A stretch of 64,000 bases of DNA from CAYFZO01 sp965223735 (lineage in GTDB: Bacteria > Pseudomonadota > Gammaproteobacteria > Poriferisulfidales > Oxydemutatoraceae), in assembly GCA_965223735.1 (NCBI GenBank), contig OZ245010.1, positions 930,001 through 994,000 on the forward strand, given 5' to 3'. Numbering within the stretch: position 1 is the first letter of the stretch; every line of letters begins with the position of its first letter. Positions 9,216 through 18,201 of the stretch are shown here, piece after piece. Made by a program: the position numbers and the translations under genes. Under the pieces are notes generated by a model that saw only the letters and a program-made list of their open reading frames with translations, searched no databases and had not been told where the DNA came from.

Positions 9216-9487
9216 GGAAACCGACATGCCGGTCCAGCACGTCAGCTTCCGCCTCAAAGGTTTCTATAAAATCGCCTCTTTATCTACCAAATGGGAGGCG
9301 ATTATGGGGACTGTAGCCCAACAGAAACTTGAAGCCCTGACATTCTGGAACAAACACGGCCTGAATGTCACCTTTGATGCATTATAATAACCGGCGCCCA
9401 TACCGGGGACTCGACAACCTGACACCCAGCCAAATGCTTGCCAAAAATCTGCCCCTGATGTCCCATATGTGGCGGCCGCATACAAGA
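9216..9487 (+). mobile_element. IS481-type relic A (internally deleted)
   Basis: Begins near GAAACCGACATG and keeps the transposase N-terminus (SFRLKGFYKIASL, FWNKHGL) but jumps at about 9385 straight to the transposase C-terminus (NNRRPYRGLDNLTPSQM in shifted frame) and the GCGGCCGCATAC end. Compared with relic B (11138-11528) about 115 bp more of the middle are missing. It lies immediately upstream of the intact DNA methylase. Confidence 0.75.
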
Positions 9488-9512
9488 GTAAGTATTATCA
9501 AGGTATAAAGTT

Positions 9513-10574
9513 ATGTACATCAACCAAACGGAACACAAAATACTTTTTGGAGATTCAAGGAATCTAAGTGAAATTCAGGATAAATCTATTGATCTGGTTG
9601 TTACTTCACCTCCATATCCTATGATAATTATGTGGGATGAGGTATTTTTTGAACAAAATCAAAGGATCAAAGAAAATATTAATAATGAAGATGGATATAC
9701 TGCCCATACACTAATGCATGAAGAACTCAATAAAACATGGAAAGAGGTTGACAGGGTTCTGAAAGAAGGCGGCATTGTTTGTATAAATATAGGAGATGCA
9801 ACAAGAACAATGAATGGCACATTCAAATTATACCCAAACCACTCACCAGTACTTGAAACATTTTTATCCCTTAGTTTTGATTCACTTCCAACAATTCTGT
9901 GGAGAAAGACAACAAATTCTCCCAACAAATTTATGGGATCCGGCATGCTGCCAGTCGGAGCATATGTAACATTAGAGCACGAAAGGATTTTAATTTTTAG
10001 AAAAAAAAGAAAAAGGAAGTTTATTGGAGATAAAGAAAAGGAGAATAGGATGAAAAGTGCGTTCTTTTATTCAGAGAGAAATAAATGGTTTTCTGATATA
10101 TGGGATGATATAAAAGGAACTCAACAAGCATTAAAAGAAAAAGGGGTAAGAGAAAGAAGCGGGGCGTATCCATTAGAACTGCCATATAGGTTAATTAATA
10201 TGTTTTCCGTGAAAGGCGATACAGTGCTTGACCCATTTCTTGGGACGGGTACCACCTCTGCCGCAGCAATTATCACAGGAAGAAACAGTGTAGGAACAGA
10301 AAAAGAGAGAAAATTTGAAAAAATTATCGATAAAACAATTACTCACTTTATCAACAATGCGGAACATTTAGTACAGAAGCGTATGGATACTTATATAGAC
10401 TTTATAGAACAAAGAGAAAGGAATGGAAAAATGTGTAAGTATAAAAATATATTTTACTCATTTCCTGTAGTTACTAAACAGGAACAAAAAATATGCTTTG
10501 AAGTTCCCACTGAGAAGGTAAAAAATGGATCGGAAAATTTTTTGATCTCTCATGAGTTTTTTAGTTACAAATAA
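9513..10574 (+). CDS. Type II DNA methyltransferase, likely N4-cytosine, MjaI-like system
   Basis: 353 residues, intact, in strongly A+T-rich DNA unlike the core genes. Motif IV is SPPYPM (residues 31-36) and motif I is DPFLGTGTTSAAA (about residues 239-251); the order IV then I marks the beta class, and SPPY favours N4-cytosine methylation. The convergent remnant at 10565-11136 is a MjaI-family nuclease, whose founding member cuts CTAG, so CTAG or a related site is a reasonable guess for this methylase. The pair sits between two IS481-type relics. It is probably now an orphan methylase because the nuclease is destroyed. Confidence 0.85.
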   Translation: MYINQTEHKILFGDSRNLSEIQDKSIDLVVTSPPYPMIIMWDEVFFEQNQRIKENINNEDGYTAHTLMHEELNKTWKEVDRVLKEGGIVCINIGDATRTMNGTFKLYPNHSPVLETFLSLSFDSLPTILWRKTTNSPNKFMGSGMLPVGAYVTLEHERILIFRKKRKRKFIGDKEKENRMKSAFFYSERNKWFSDIWDDIKGTQQALKEKGVRERSGAYPLELPYRLINMFSVKGDTVLDPFLGTGTTSAAAIITGRNSVGTEKERKFEKIIDKTITHFINNAEHLVQKRMDTYIDFIEQRERNGKMCKYKNIFYSFPVVTKQEQKICFEVPTEKVKNGSENFLISHEFFSYK

Positions 10575-11136
10575 ACCACTATTCCATCTCTTTTCTTTTC
10601 ATAAGAAATAATCCTACACGGTATTGTTTCTCTAACTCTACTCATCTGTTTATAAGTTTCTGGTTTTATACTAACAGGCATATCATCTATATATCCGTCA
10701 ATACCACGCGATTCATCATATGGAGTTGCCAAACGATACTGAGTACTCTCTATCTCAGCAACCTTTTTTAATATTGCTTCTTGAAAGCGCAGTCCGGCAA
10801 ATGTTTTCGCAATGATTAAATCTTTTACCCAACGCCTCACTATCTTTTTATCTACCTTGCTTACAGCTTCTTTTAGATTTTCTACCATTGGAAAATTTTC
10901 TCAACCGCATCATCCAAGGCAGTAGGGTACCTATTTCTATACTATTTCTCCCATTCACTAATCTTCTTCCCAGAAAATTGTTGTATTAAATCACTCATCT
11001 GACCAATCACCTTTGGGCGGGTACCTTGTGCATTTTGGTTCGCGAGATTAAGCAGTTGTGTAACGTACTTTGGAAACTTAATATTTTCAATATCAAGCAA
11101 TGCATTAACCTCTTCGTTTTTTATTTTTACTTTTTT
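10565..11136 (-). pseudogene. MjaI-family restriction endonuclease relic
   Basis: Reading the minus strand from 11136 gives FPKYVTQLLNLANQNAQG and SDLIQQFSGKKISEWEK, then a TAG (10968 region) where Trp is expected, then YPTALDDAVEKIFQ and a one-base frameshift near 10892. The last 107 codons stay open and include TFAGLRFQEAILKKVAE, then GIDGYIDDMPVSIKPETYK, which supplies the Asp and Lys of a PD-(D/E)XK site. The first codons are cut off by relic B, leaving no start. Homology to MjaI-type enzymes is recalled, not searched. Its 3' end overlaps the methylase by 10 bp. Confidence 0.8.
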
Positions 11137-11137
11137 C

Positions 11138-11528
11138 TGAAGCCGACATGCTGATTCAACACATCGGCTTCCGCCTCAAGAGTTTCTATAAAATCGCCTC
11201 TTTATCTGCTAAATGGGAGGCGATTATGGGAACTGTAACCCAACAGAAACTTGAAACCCTGACATTCTGGGACAAACGCGGCCCCGATTGTACTTCAGGG
11301 CCACCCTTGACGCATTCAAGGTCAGCCGTTCCACCCTGTATCGCTGGCGCCAGGCCTACCGCATCGCGGGCTTGAGCGCGCTGCATGACCGCAACCGTTA
11401 CCCAGGTCGCTATAATAACCGGCGCCCGCACCGGGGACTCGACAACCTGACACCCAGCCGAATGCCTGCCAAACGTCTGCCCCTGATGTCCCATAAGCGG
11501 CGGCCTCATACGCCGAATTGACTATGAA
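11138..11528 (+). mobile_element. IS481-type relic B (internally deleted)
   Basis: Same left end (GAAGCCGACATG) and N-terminus (GFRLKSFYKIASL, FWDKRG) as relic A. Then come a helix-turn-helix piece in another frame (TLDAFKVSRSTLYRWRQAYR), and after a large deletion of the catalytic core, the C-terminus YNNRRPHRGLDNLTPSRM and the end TCATACGCCGAATTG. About 390 bp remain of an element that should exceed 1 kb. It truncates the first codons of the MjaI-like nuclease. Confidence 0.78.
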
Positions 11529-11597
11529 GCGACATTCGCTTATCGTACGCCGCACGCTGGTTCTCCGACCGGCTTCTTTTGACCACCGAACAAGCTT

Positions 11598-12800
11598 ATG
11601 TTAATGGACGTATTGACCGGCATCGGCCTGCTGAATTTGCCGTGGTGGGGCTACATCGCCATCACCCTGATAACGACGCATATCACGATCGCCTGCGTGA
11701 CACTTTTCCTGCATCGCTCCCAGGCGCATCTCTCGGTGGAATTTCACCCCGCGGTGACGCACCCGATGCGCTTCTGGCTGTGGATGACAACCGGCATGAT
11801 CACGCGCGAGTGGGTCGCGATCCACCGCAAGCACCATGCCACGGTGGAAACCGAGCACGACCCGCACAGCCCGAAAATACACGGCATCCTGAAAGTGCTG
11901 TTCGGCGGTACCGAACTCTATCGCAGGGAAGCCGCCAACAAAGACACGCTCGAAACTTACGGACGCGGCACACCGCAGGACTGGATTGAAAAAAATCTCT
12001 ACACCAAACGATCGACCGGAGGCATTTGTATACTTTTCGGCGTGTATTACACACTGCTCGGCTTTTGGGGCATCGCGATGTGGGCGGTGCAGATGATGTG
12101 GATTCCGTTTTTTGCCGCCGGCGTGGTCAACGGCGCCGGGCATTTCTTCGGATACCGCAACTACGAGACCGACGACAACTCGACCAATCTGGGTAACATC
12201 GGCCTGCTCATCGGGGGCGAGGAACTGCATAACAACCACCACGCTTTCCCGGGGTCAGCGAAATTGTCGGCGCAGGCCTGGGAATTTGATATTGGCTGGC
12301 TGTACATCAACCTGCTGAAACACTTGCGGCTGGCGTGCGTCAAAAGAGTGATGCCGCCGCGCAAAGTCGCGCGGCGCGTGTCGCGCCTTGACTTGGAAAC
12401 CGTACAGACGCTTCTGCACGGACGCCTGCACGTGATGGCGGACTACGTGAACACCGTCATGCACCCCGTGTTCAGGCAGGAACTGAAACTCGCAAAAGGC
12501 TCCTACCTGCGCCTTCTGAAAGGCGTGAAGAAGCCGTTTCTCTATCACGAAAAAAACATCGGGCGCCACGACCTCAACCGCCTGAAAGAAGCGCTAGTGG
12601 ACAACGAAACACTGAAAACGGTTTATGAGTTCAGGCATCGCCTGCAATCGCTGTGGCACGATCTGCGCGGCGACCACGAAAAGCTAAGAGTTGCGTTGCT
12701 CGAATGGTGCTGGCAAGCCGAACAAAGCGGTCTGCACGCGCTTGAGGAATTTGCCCGCAAGATCAAAGGCTGCACCGAGATCAGGCAGACCCCCGCCTGA
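11598..12800 (+). CDS. Membrane fatty-acid / acyl-CoA desaturase
   Basis: 400 residues. Three histidine boxes of the di-iron membrane desaturases are present: HRSQAH (about 39-44), HRKHHA (about 76-81) and HNNHHA (about 214-219). Hydrophobic helices precede the first box and lie between the second and third. The enzyme introduces a double bond (delta-9 type) into acyl chains in the membrane. The C-terminal 130 residues are soluble, charged and helical, longer than the minimal family. ATG 11598 is used; ATG 11604 is an equal alternative. It starts about 70 bp after IS481 relic B and appears single-gene. Confidence 0.9.
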   Translation: MLMDVLTGIGLLNLPWWGYIAITLITTHITIACVTLFLHRSQAHLSVEFHPAVTHPMRFWLWMTTGMITREWVAIHRKHHATVETEHDPHSPKIHGILKVLFGGTELYRREAANKDTLETYGRGTPQDWIEKNLYTKRSTGGICILFGVYYTLLGFWGIAMWAVQMMWIPFFAAGVVNGAGHFFGYRNYETDDNSTNLGNIGLLIGGEELHNNHHAFPGSAKLSAQAWEFDIGWLYINLLKHLRLACVKRVMPPRKVARRVSRLDLETVQTLLHGRLHVMADYVNTVMHPVFRQELKLAKGSYLRLLKGVKKPFLYHEKNIGRHDLNRLKEALVDNETLKTVYEFRHRLQSLWHDLRGDHEKLRVALLEWCWQAEQSGLHALEEFARKIKGCTEIRQTPA

Positions 12801-12904
12801 GTGCCGCCCGAAAACCGCGTTATTTCAATTGAAATGCAGCCGCCCGCCAAGCGCGGACTGTCCGGTAAATTGCCGGGATGAATAAGCAACGGGACCGGGA
12901 TTCG

Positions 12905-13066
12905 TTACTTGATCTTGCCTTCCTTGTAAAGCGTGTGCTTGCGGATAACCGGGTCAAATTTCTTCATCTCAATCTTTTCCGTCGCCGTCCGCTTATTCTT
13001 CGTCGTCGTGTAGTAATGCCCGGTCCCTGCGGTCGAGACCAGTTTTATCTTTTCGCGTACAGCCAT
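12905..13066 (-). CDS. rpmG: 50S ribosomal protein L33
   Basis: 53 residues, too short for many ORF lists: MAVREKIKLVSTAGTGHYYT at the start, KRTATEKIEMKKFDP in the middle and KEGKIK at the end. There is no CxxC zinc motif, so it is the zinc-free form. It follows rpmB by 25 bp, the conserved gammaproteobacterial order rpmB-rpmG. A component of the large ribosomal subunit near the E site. Confidence 0.95.
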   Translation of the reverse strand: MAVREKIKLVSTAGTGHYYTTTKNKRTATEKIEMKKFDPVIRKHTLYKEGKIK

Positions 13067-13091
13067 GGTTCGGTGCCCCCCCGGAGTATCC

Positions 13092-13328
13092 TCAGACCTT
13101 GATCCCGCGCTTGCGCGCGTCGTCGAGCGCCGCCTCTATTCCTTTTTTATTGATGATGCGCAAGCCTTTTCTCGACACGCGCAATCTCAACCAGCGGTTC
13201 TCGCTCTCGACCCAGAACCTCATCTTGTGCAGGTTCGGCAGAAAACGCCGGCGGGTTTTATTGTGCGCGTGAGAGACATTATTGCCGCTCATCGGCTTTT
13301 TACCGGTTATTTGGCAGATTCTCGACAT
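13092..13328 (-). CDS. rpmB: 50S ribosomal protein L28
   Basis: 78 residues, the normal length. Begins MSRICQITGKKPMSGNNVSH and has NKTRRRFLPNLHKMRFW, both diagnostic of L28. First gene of the rpmB-rpmG pair, on the strand opposite to folB, from which it is separated by 65 bp. Confidence 0.96.
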   Translation of the reverse strand: MSRICQITGKKPMSGNNVSHAHNKTRRRFLPNLHKMRFWVESENRWLRLRVSRKGLRIINKKGIEAALDDARKRGIKV

Positions 13329-13393
13329 TAATTCAGTCCCTAGTCTCTCGACTGGCGGCGCAAAATAGCAGAAAATAACCCGACCATCAAGCC

Positions 13394-13744
13394 ATGGACA
13401 CTGTTTTTCTGAAAGAACTGCGCGTCGAAACCGTCATCGGCGTCTTTGAATGGGAGCGGCGCGTGCCGCAGACCATCCTGATAGACCTCGAGATGGCGAC
13501 GGACGCGGCGGCAGCGGCAAAAAGCGACGAGTTGCAGGACACACTCGACTACAAGGCAATCGCCAAGCGCGTTGAGGACTTCTCCAAGAACAACCCCTGC
13601 CGCCTGATCGAAACACTGGCACAGAAAATCGCCGACATTCTGCTCGACGAATTCAACGTAGCGCAGGCAAAAGTCTCGGTGAGCAAGCCGGGCGCGATCC
13701 GGGGCTCGAAAACCGTCGGCGTCTCAATCGAGAGGCGAAAGTAA
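13394..13744 (+). CDS. folB: Dihydroneopterin aldolase
   Basis: 116 residues. VFLKELRVETVIGVFEWERR is the FolB N-terminus; DYKAIAKRVEDF and IETLAQKIADILL contain the conserved active-site Glu region; VSKPGAIRGSKTVGVSIER is the C-terminal signature. It cleaves dihydroneopterin to hydroxymethyl-dihydropterin in folate synthesis. The product is the substrate of FolK, encoded 81 bp downstream. The 3' end is partly duplicated. Confidence 0.94.
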   Translation: MDTVFLKELRVETVIGVFEWERRVPQTILIDLEMATDAAAAAKSDELQDTLDYKAIAKRVEDFSKNNPCRLIETLAQKIADILLDEFNVAQAKVSVSKPGAIRGSKTVGVSIERRK

Positions 13745-13819
13745 GTCGGAACCACTTTGAACTTTCGCGGAACAGGCGCACGCGGAAAAATCGAAAGACG
13801 AAAGCGGGTCGGAGCAACT
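13727..13819 (+). repeat. Degenerate duplication of the folB 3' end
   Basis: 13727-13756, containing the last codons and stop of folB, reappears at 13790-13819 with about 77% identity (ATCGAGAGGCGAAAG against ATCGAAAGACGAAAG, then GTCGGA-rich tails). Spacing is 63 bp. The copy fills the gap before folK. Confidence 0.5.
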
Positions 13820-13825
13820 CCCGAT

Positions 13826-14332
13826 ATGTCGAAAACAGGCAAGCAGACAGTCTATGTCAGTATCGGCAGCAACATAGACAAAAAACATAACGTCATCTCG
13901 TGTATCGCGATGCTACGGGAAACTTTCGGCGAATTGAAATTATCCCCGGTGTATGAATCCCGGGCGGTCGGCTTCGACGGCGACAATTTTTACAATCTGG
14001 TCGCGTCCTTTGAAACCGCACAATCGCCCCGCCACGTGGAAAACGCGCTGAAACTGATTGAGGAACGCCACGGCCGCAGGCGCGGCAAGAACCGCTTTGA
14101 GTCAAGAACGCTTGACCTCGACCAACTGTTGCACGGCGACTTGGTGATTAATGAAAACGGCGTCCGGATACCGCGCGATGACATCGTACAGCACGCTTTC
14201 GTTTTGCGTCCGCTCGCCGATCTCGCGAGCCGGGCGATGCACCCGGTACTCGGCAAAACCTACGCCGGTCTGTGGTCGGATTTCAACCGCGACGCAACAG
14301 TGCTCAAGCGAGTTTCACTCGGGGACATTTAA
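13826..14332 (+). CDS. folK: 2-amino-4-hydroxy-6-hydroxymethyldihydropteridine diphosphokinase
   Basis: 168 residues from ATG 13826; an upstream in-frame start at 13757 only adds the folB duplication and is rejected. VYVSIGSNIDKKHNV, LSPVYESRAVGF, RHGRRRGKNRFESR and TLDLDQLLHGD are HPPK motifs, the last carrying the Mg-binding aspartates; PRDDIVQHAFVLRPLADL closes the domain. It transfers pyrophosphate from ATP to the pterin made by FolB. Likely co-transcribed with folB. Confidence 0.95.
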   Translation: MSKTGKQTVYVSIGSNIDKKHNVISCIAMLRETFGELKLSPVYESRAVGFDGDNFYNLVASFETAQSPRHVENALKLIEERHGRRRGKNRFESRTLDLDQLLHGDLVINENGVRIPRDDIVQHAFVLRPLADLASRAMHPVLGKTYAGLWSDFNRDATVLKRVSLGDI

Positions 14333-14412
14333 GCGTGGGCCGCCCGGTGCCCGCGAATAGGCAATCCGGCCAGGCGCATCGCCGCTCGATCACCCGGGCT
14401 GATCACCCGAAC

Positions 14413-15168
14413 TCAATTACTCAGGGTCCTGCCGCCATCGACCGCAATGATCTGCCCAGTAATGTACCCGGCGTCGCGCACCAGGAAAAGCACCGCTGCC
14501 GCCGCGTCCTGCGGCGAGCCTTCGCGCTTGAGCGCGGTGCGGGTGATGATCTCGCGGTGTTTCTGTTCGTAATGCTCATCTTCCGGCCACAGTAAAGCAC
14601 CCGGCGCCACCGCGTTGCAACGCACTTCGGGCGCGAATTCCCGCGCGAGCGATTTCGTCAGTATATGAACGCCGGCTTTAGCGATTGAATACAGCGCATA
14701 GCCCTTCAGCGGACGTTCGGCGTGAATGTCGCCGATATTGACGATGCACCCCTGGCGGTTGCGCAGTTCGGGCAATAAGCGTTGCGAAAGGAACAGGGCG
14801 CTCTTGAGATTGCTGCCGATGATCTCGTCCCACTGCGACTCGTCCAATGCGTCGAGAGGCGTGGGATAGAAAGTCGACGCGTTGTTCACCAGCGCGTCGA
14901 GGCGGCCCCAGCGCACCACCGCCTGCTCCGCGAGAGAGTCGATCTGCGGGAGTTGCAGGAGGTCGGCCTGAACGACGCAGGCGGACTCGGGACGCGAGCC
15001 GTTAAGCGTCCCGGCAAGCTGCTCCGCGTCGCCGAGAGACCGGCGGCAATGCAACACGACATTCATGCCGGCGCCGTGGAGCGTCGCCGCGATTACCGCA
15101 CCGATGCGACGGGAAGCCCCGGTCACCAGCGCGACTTTGCCTGCAAGGCTGATTGAGATGTGCGTCAT
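14413..15168 (-). CDS. Pteridine reductase (SDR family)
   Basis: 251 residues from ATG 15168; longer starts lack support. A short-chain dehydrogenase with the pteridine-reductase type NADPH motif TGASRRIG (Arg after the Ser), LVNNASTFYPTPL, catalytic Tyr-x3-Lys in YSIAKAG, and PGALLWPE. FolM-like enzymes reduce dihydropterins. Its position beside folB-folK on the opposite strand fits pterin metabolism. C-terminus GQIIAVDGGRTLSN is standard for SDRs. Confidence 0.88.
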   Translation of the reverse strand: MTHISISLAGKVALVTGASRRIGAVIAATLHGAGMNVVLHCRRSLGDAEQLAGTLNGSRPESACVVQADLLQLPQIDSLAEQAVVRWGRLDALVNNASTFYPTPLDALDESQWDEIIGSNLKSALFLSQRLLPELRNRQGCIVNIGDIHAERPLKGYALYSIAKAGVHILTKSLAREFAPEVRCNAVAPGALLWPEDEHYEQKHREIITRTALKREGSPQDAAAAVLFLVRDAGYITGQIIAVDGGRTLSN

Positions 15169-15241
15169 TTGAATGCGGTCTCGCTTATACTCTCGTGCAA
15201 TTACCATCAATTAAATCACATCAGACACACCGACTCTCCCG

Positions 15242-16027
15242 ATGGATACCTTTCAGGCGATATCGCTGGCGCTGGTACAGGGAATTACCGAGTTCCTGCC
15301 GATATCGAGTTCCGCGCACCTGATCCTGCTGCCGACGCTGACAGACTGGGCCGATCAGGGACTCGCATTTGACGTCGCCGTGCACCTCGGCACCCTGTGC
15401 GCAGTGATCTTCCATTACCGCGCCCCGCTGACAGACATGCTGTCCGGCCTGCGCCGGGCGCCGGGGCGGCACAATATATTGACCCTGATCGCGGTCGCGA
15501 GCATCCCGGTTCTGGCCGCCGGTTATGCATTCGAACACGCCATAGAGCAGCACTTGCGCGCGCCGCTGGTGATTGCTTCGGCCACTGTCGGTTTCGGGTT
15601 GCTACTGTGGGCTGCCGTCCGGCGCGAAGCGCGAATGTCTCCGTCGCAAGCAAAACCCCTGACGCTGAAATCGGCTTTGATCATCGGCCTGATGCAGACA
15701 CTCGCGCTGATACCCGGCACGTCGCGCGCCGGCATCACGATCACGGCGGGGCTTTTTCTCGGTCTGTCGCGCGAGCAGTCGATCAATTTTTCATTTCTTC
15801 TGGCAATCCCGGTCATTCTGCTGGCGTCGCTGTATGAAGCCGCAAAGATCGGAGCACAACCCGACACCGGCGCGTGGCCACTGCTGATAACAGGTTTCGT
15901 CGTATCCGCGGTCGTCGCGCTTGCGACGATCCGCCTGTTCCTGACGCTGACGGGCAAAGTGGGCCTGATGCCCTTTGTCGTCTATCGCCTGGCGCTGGGC
16001 GCGCTCTTATTCGCCCTGTTCCTGTGA
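15242..16027 (+). CDS. uppP: Undecaprenyl-diphosphatase
   Basis: 261 residues, integral membrane. GITEFLPISSSAHLIL near residues 14-29 and PGTSRAGITI near 158-167 are the two catalytic motifs of BacA/UppP. Several hydrophobic helices follow. It dephosphorylates undecaprenyl pyrophosphate, recycling the lipid carrier for peptidoglycan. The 3' end overlaps the convergent cca by 21 bp. Confidence 0.95.
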   Translation: MDTFQAISLALVQGITEFLPISSSAHLILLPTLTDWADQGLAFDVAVHLGTLCAVIFHYRAPLTDMLSGLRRAPGRHNILTLIAVASIPVLAAGYAFEHAIEQHLRAPLVIASATVGFGLLLWAAVRREARMSPSQAKPLTLKSALIIGLMQTLALIPGTSRAGITITAGLFLGLSREQSINFSFLLAIPVILLASLYEAAKIGAQPDTGAWPLLITGFVVSAVVALATIRLFLTLTGKVGLMPFVVYRLALGALLFALFL

Positions 16028-17149
16028 CAAGGCCTCGAGCCGGGCGCGGCGCACGTCGGCGCCGACGTCGCCGCCGCAGGCCTCGACCACGCGCCTGATA
16101 TCAAGCCGGCTCACCACGTCAAAAGCCGAACGAATCTGCAGCAGGCACTGTTGCTTGTCGCCGGCGATCGGAAGATCGCAAAAGCGCCAGGCGTCGAGCA
16201 GAACATTCAGCCGCGCGTCGCTCCTGAACGCATCGGCACGCTCGAAGATATTGAGCAGCGTCTGTGCGTCGAGGCGCTGCACCTTGTCCAGAAATTCCCG
16301 GCAAGTCGCCGCGGCAACGGCGAGCTTCAAATAAAACGACGGCGCGCGCAAATGCCGACACGCGGGAACGAGATCGGCGCCGTAAGCCGCCGCCTGGGTT
16401 ACGAGCGCGACGAATACGGCCTGCCCCCGCGACGCACACGACTGCGCGCAGTCGTCGAGCGCGCGGAACACCGCGACGACGGCATCCGGAGATTGCAGCA
16501 ACAGCTTCAGGCCGGGAGCCGACGCAGACGGAACAGACGCCAACGCGCCGATGTCATTCAGCGTTGCAAAAAAGCGCGAAGGCGCAGGCTCGGCGAGCGC
16601 TGTCTCACATTCTTTCCAGACGCGCTCGGCCACCAGCGCCCTGATCTCACCGTTGCTCACCATCTCACTCATCAACGCCATCGTCTCAGGAGCAATCCGA
16701 AACCCGAGCGGGTGAAACCTCGCTGCAAAACGCGCAACCCGAAGAACGCGCACCGGATCTTCGGTAAACGCGGAAGAAACATGGCGCAGCATCCGATCTT
16801 TGAGATCGCACCGACCGCCGTACGGATCGATCAAATTGCCGGCGGCGTCGCGCGCGATGGCATTGACCGTCAGGTCGCGGCGCTGCAGGTCCTCCTCGAT
16901 CGACACCTCGGGGCCTGCATGAAATTCAAACCCGTGATACCCCGGGCCGGTCTTGCGTTCGGTGCGTGCGAGCGCATACTCCTCTTTCGTATCGGGATGC
17001 AGAAATACCGGAAAATGGCGCCCGACCGGCTTGAACCTCTGTGCACTCATCGCCTCAGGCGTTGTGCCGACCACGACCCAATCGCGTTCGCCGACCGGCA
17101 AGCCGAGCAGCTCGTCACGAACCGCACCGCCTACGAGAAAAGTTTGCAT
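16007..17149 (-). CDS. cca: CCA tRNA nucleotidyltransferase
   Basis: 380 residues. GGAVRDELLGLPVGERDWVV is the class II head motif, then RRDLTVNAIARDAAG and DPVRVLRVARFAARF. It adds or repairs the 3' CCA of tRNAs; the only tRNA here (32774-32847) does not encode CCA, so the enzyme is needed. The E. coli protein has a C-terminal HD domain; no HD motif is visible here, so this is the shorter form without phosphohydrolase activity. Confidence 0.93.
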   Translation of the reverse strand: MQTFLVGGAVRDELLGLPVGERDWVVVGTTPEAMSAQRFKPVGRHFPVFLHPDTKEEYALARTERKTGPGYHGFEFHAGPEVSIEEDLQRRDLTVNAIARDAAGNLIDPYGGRCDLKDRMLRHVSSAFTEDPVRVLRVARFAARFHPLGFRIAPETMALMSEMVSNGEIRALVAERVWKECETALAEPAPSRFFATLNDIGALASVPSASAPGLKLLLQSPDAVVAVFRALDDCAQSCASRGQAVFVALVTQAAAYGADLVPACRHLRAPSFYLKLAVAAATCREFLDKVQRLDAQTLLNIFERADAFRSDARLNVLLDAWRFCDLPIAGDKQQCLLQIRSAFDVVSRLDIRRVVEACGGDVGADVRRARLEALSQEQGE

Positions 17150-17316
17150 GAGGAAGAATTCATTTCGAACAATCCGGCAAGTATAGTATCCGGCAATGGT
17201 TTATGCTTGGATTGATGATCGAGACCATAAACGAGGCTTGTGCCCGAACCGATGAACGGCGCCTGCCGGAAAACGTTTAATATATGCCCCGCCGATCACA
17301 CAGACTCTGACAGCCC

Positions 17317-18201
17317 GTGAAATCATCCACTTTTTCCCGGATCAAGCCCGGCGGCATTGCCGGCGCCCTGGCCGCACTGCTGACCGTCGCGGCGTTTTCC
17401 GCCGCCGCCGCAGACAAGATCCTCGACGACCCCGAATTCAAAAAAGCGGTCGCAGCCTACGCCGAAAACCGTCTCGACGAATCAAAGCGCGGATTCGAGC
17501 AGCTCGCGCGGCGTTTTCCGAATAATCCGAGTATCCTGAACAACCTCGCGGTGATCGCGGTGAAACAAAATGACATCGAACGCGCGATGAAGCTGCTCAG
17601 ACGCGCGATTGCGACGGACGCGGCGATCGACGCCGGTTACCGGAACCTGTCCGCCATTTATGCACGTCTCGCGTCGCAGTCCTACCGCGATGCATTGTCG
17701 CTCGAATCCGTGGATCCGCAGCCGCTGGAGCTCAGCCTGGTCGGCGAAGACGAACGCCCTCCGGATGCACCGGACGCGGAACCCGACGTCGCGGCGCAGG
17801 TGGCACAGGCAAAGGAAGTCAACGAGCCGATGGTGCGCGACCCCGCCGCACCCGCCCTGTCAGCCCAGAACCGCGACGTCGTATCCGCAATCAAGCGCTG
17901 GGCAGGGGCCTGGTCGAGCCGCAACATCGACGCTTATTTTGCCAGTTACGCCGACGGATACAGCCCTCCCGATCTCGCGCATCGCGATTGGAAAAGACAA
18001 CGCACGGAACGCGTGACGGCACCGCAACACATCGAGGTCAATCTTTCCGAGATCCGTGTGCGCATGAACGGCGAAAACGACACACAGGCAACATTCAGGC
18101 AACGCTACCGCTCAAACCTGATGAAGAGTTCCGTCATCAAGCAACTGCGCATGAAGAGAATAAACAATGAATGGAAGATCGTTGCGGAACGGGTCATTTA
18201 A
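17317..18201 (+). CDS. Exported TPR protein with NTF2-like C-terminal domain
   Basis: 294 residues, GTG start. Signal peptide (GALAALLTVAAFSAAAA), then two or three TPR-like helices (PNNPSILNNLAVIAVKQNDI, ERAMKLLRRAIATD), a Pro/Asp-rich linker, and from about 190 a SnoaL/Cds6-like domain (AIKRWAGAWSSRNIDAYFAS, RQRYRSNL). The last domain resembles the C-terminus of the next protein, whose start it overlaps by 35 bp. The pair probably works together in the periplasm on peptidoglycan cross-linking. Function inferred from context. Confidence 0.8.
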   Translation: MKSSTFSRIKPGGIAGALAALLTVAAFSAAAADKILDDPEFKKAVAAYAENRLDESKRGFEQLARRFPNNPSILNNLAVIAVKQNDIERAMKLLRRAIATDAAIDAGYRNLSAIYARLASQSYRDALSLESVDPQPLELSLVGEDERPPDAPDAEPDVAAQVAQAKEVNEPMVRDPAAPALSAQNRDVVSAIKRWAGAWSSRNIDAYFASYADGYSPPDLAHRDWKRQRTERVTAPQHIEVNLSEIRVRMNGENDTQATFRQRYRSNLMKSSVIKQLRMKRINNEWKIVAERVI

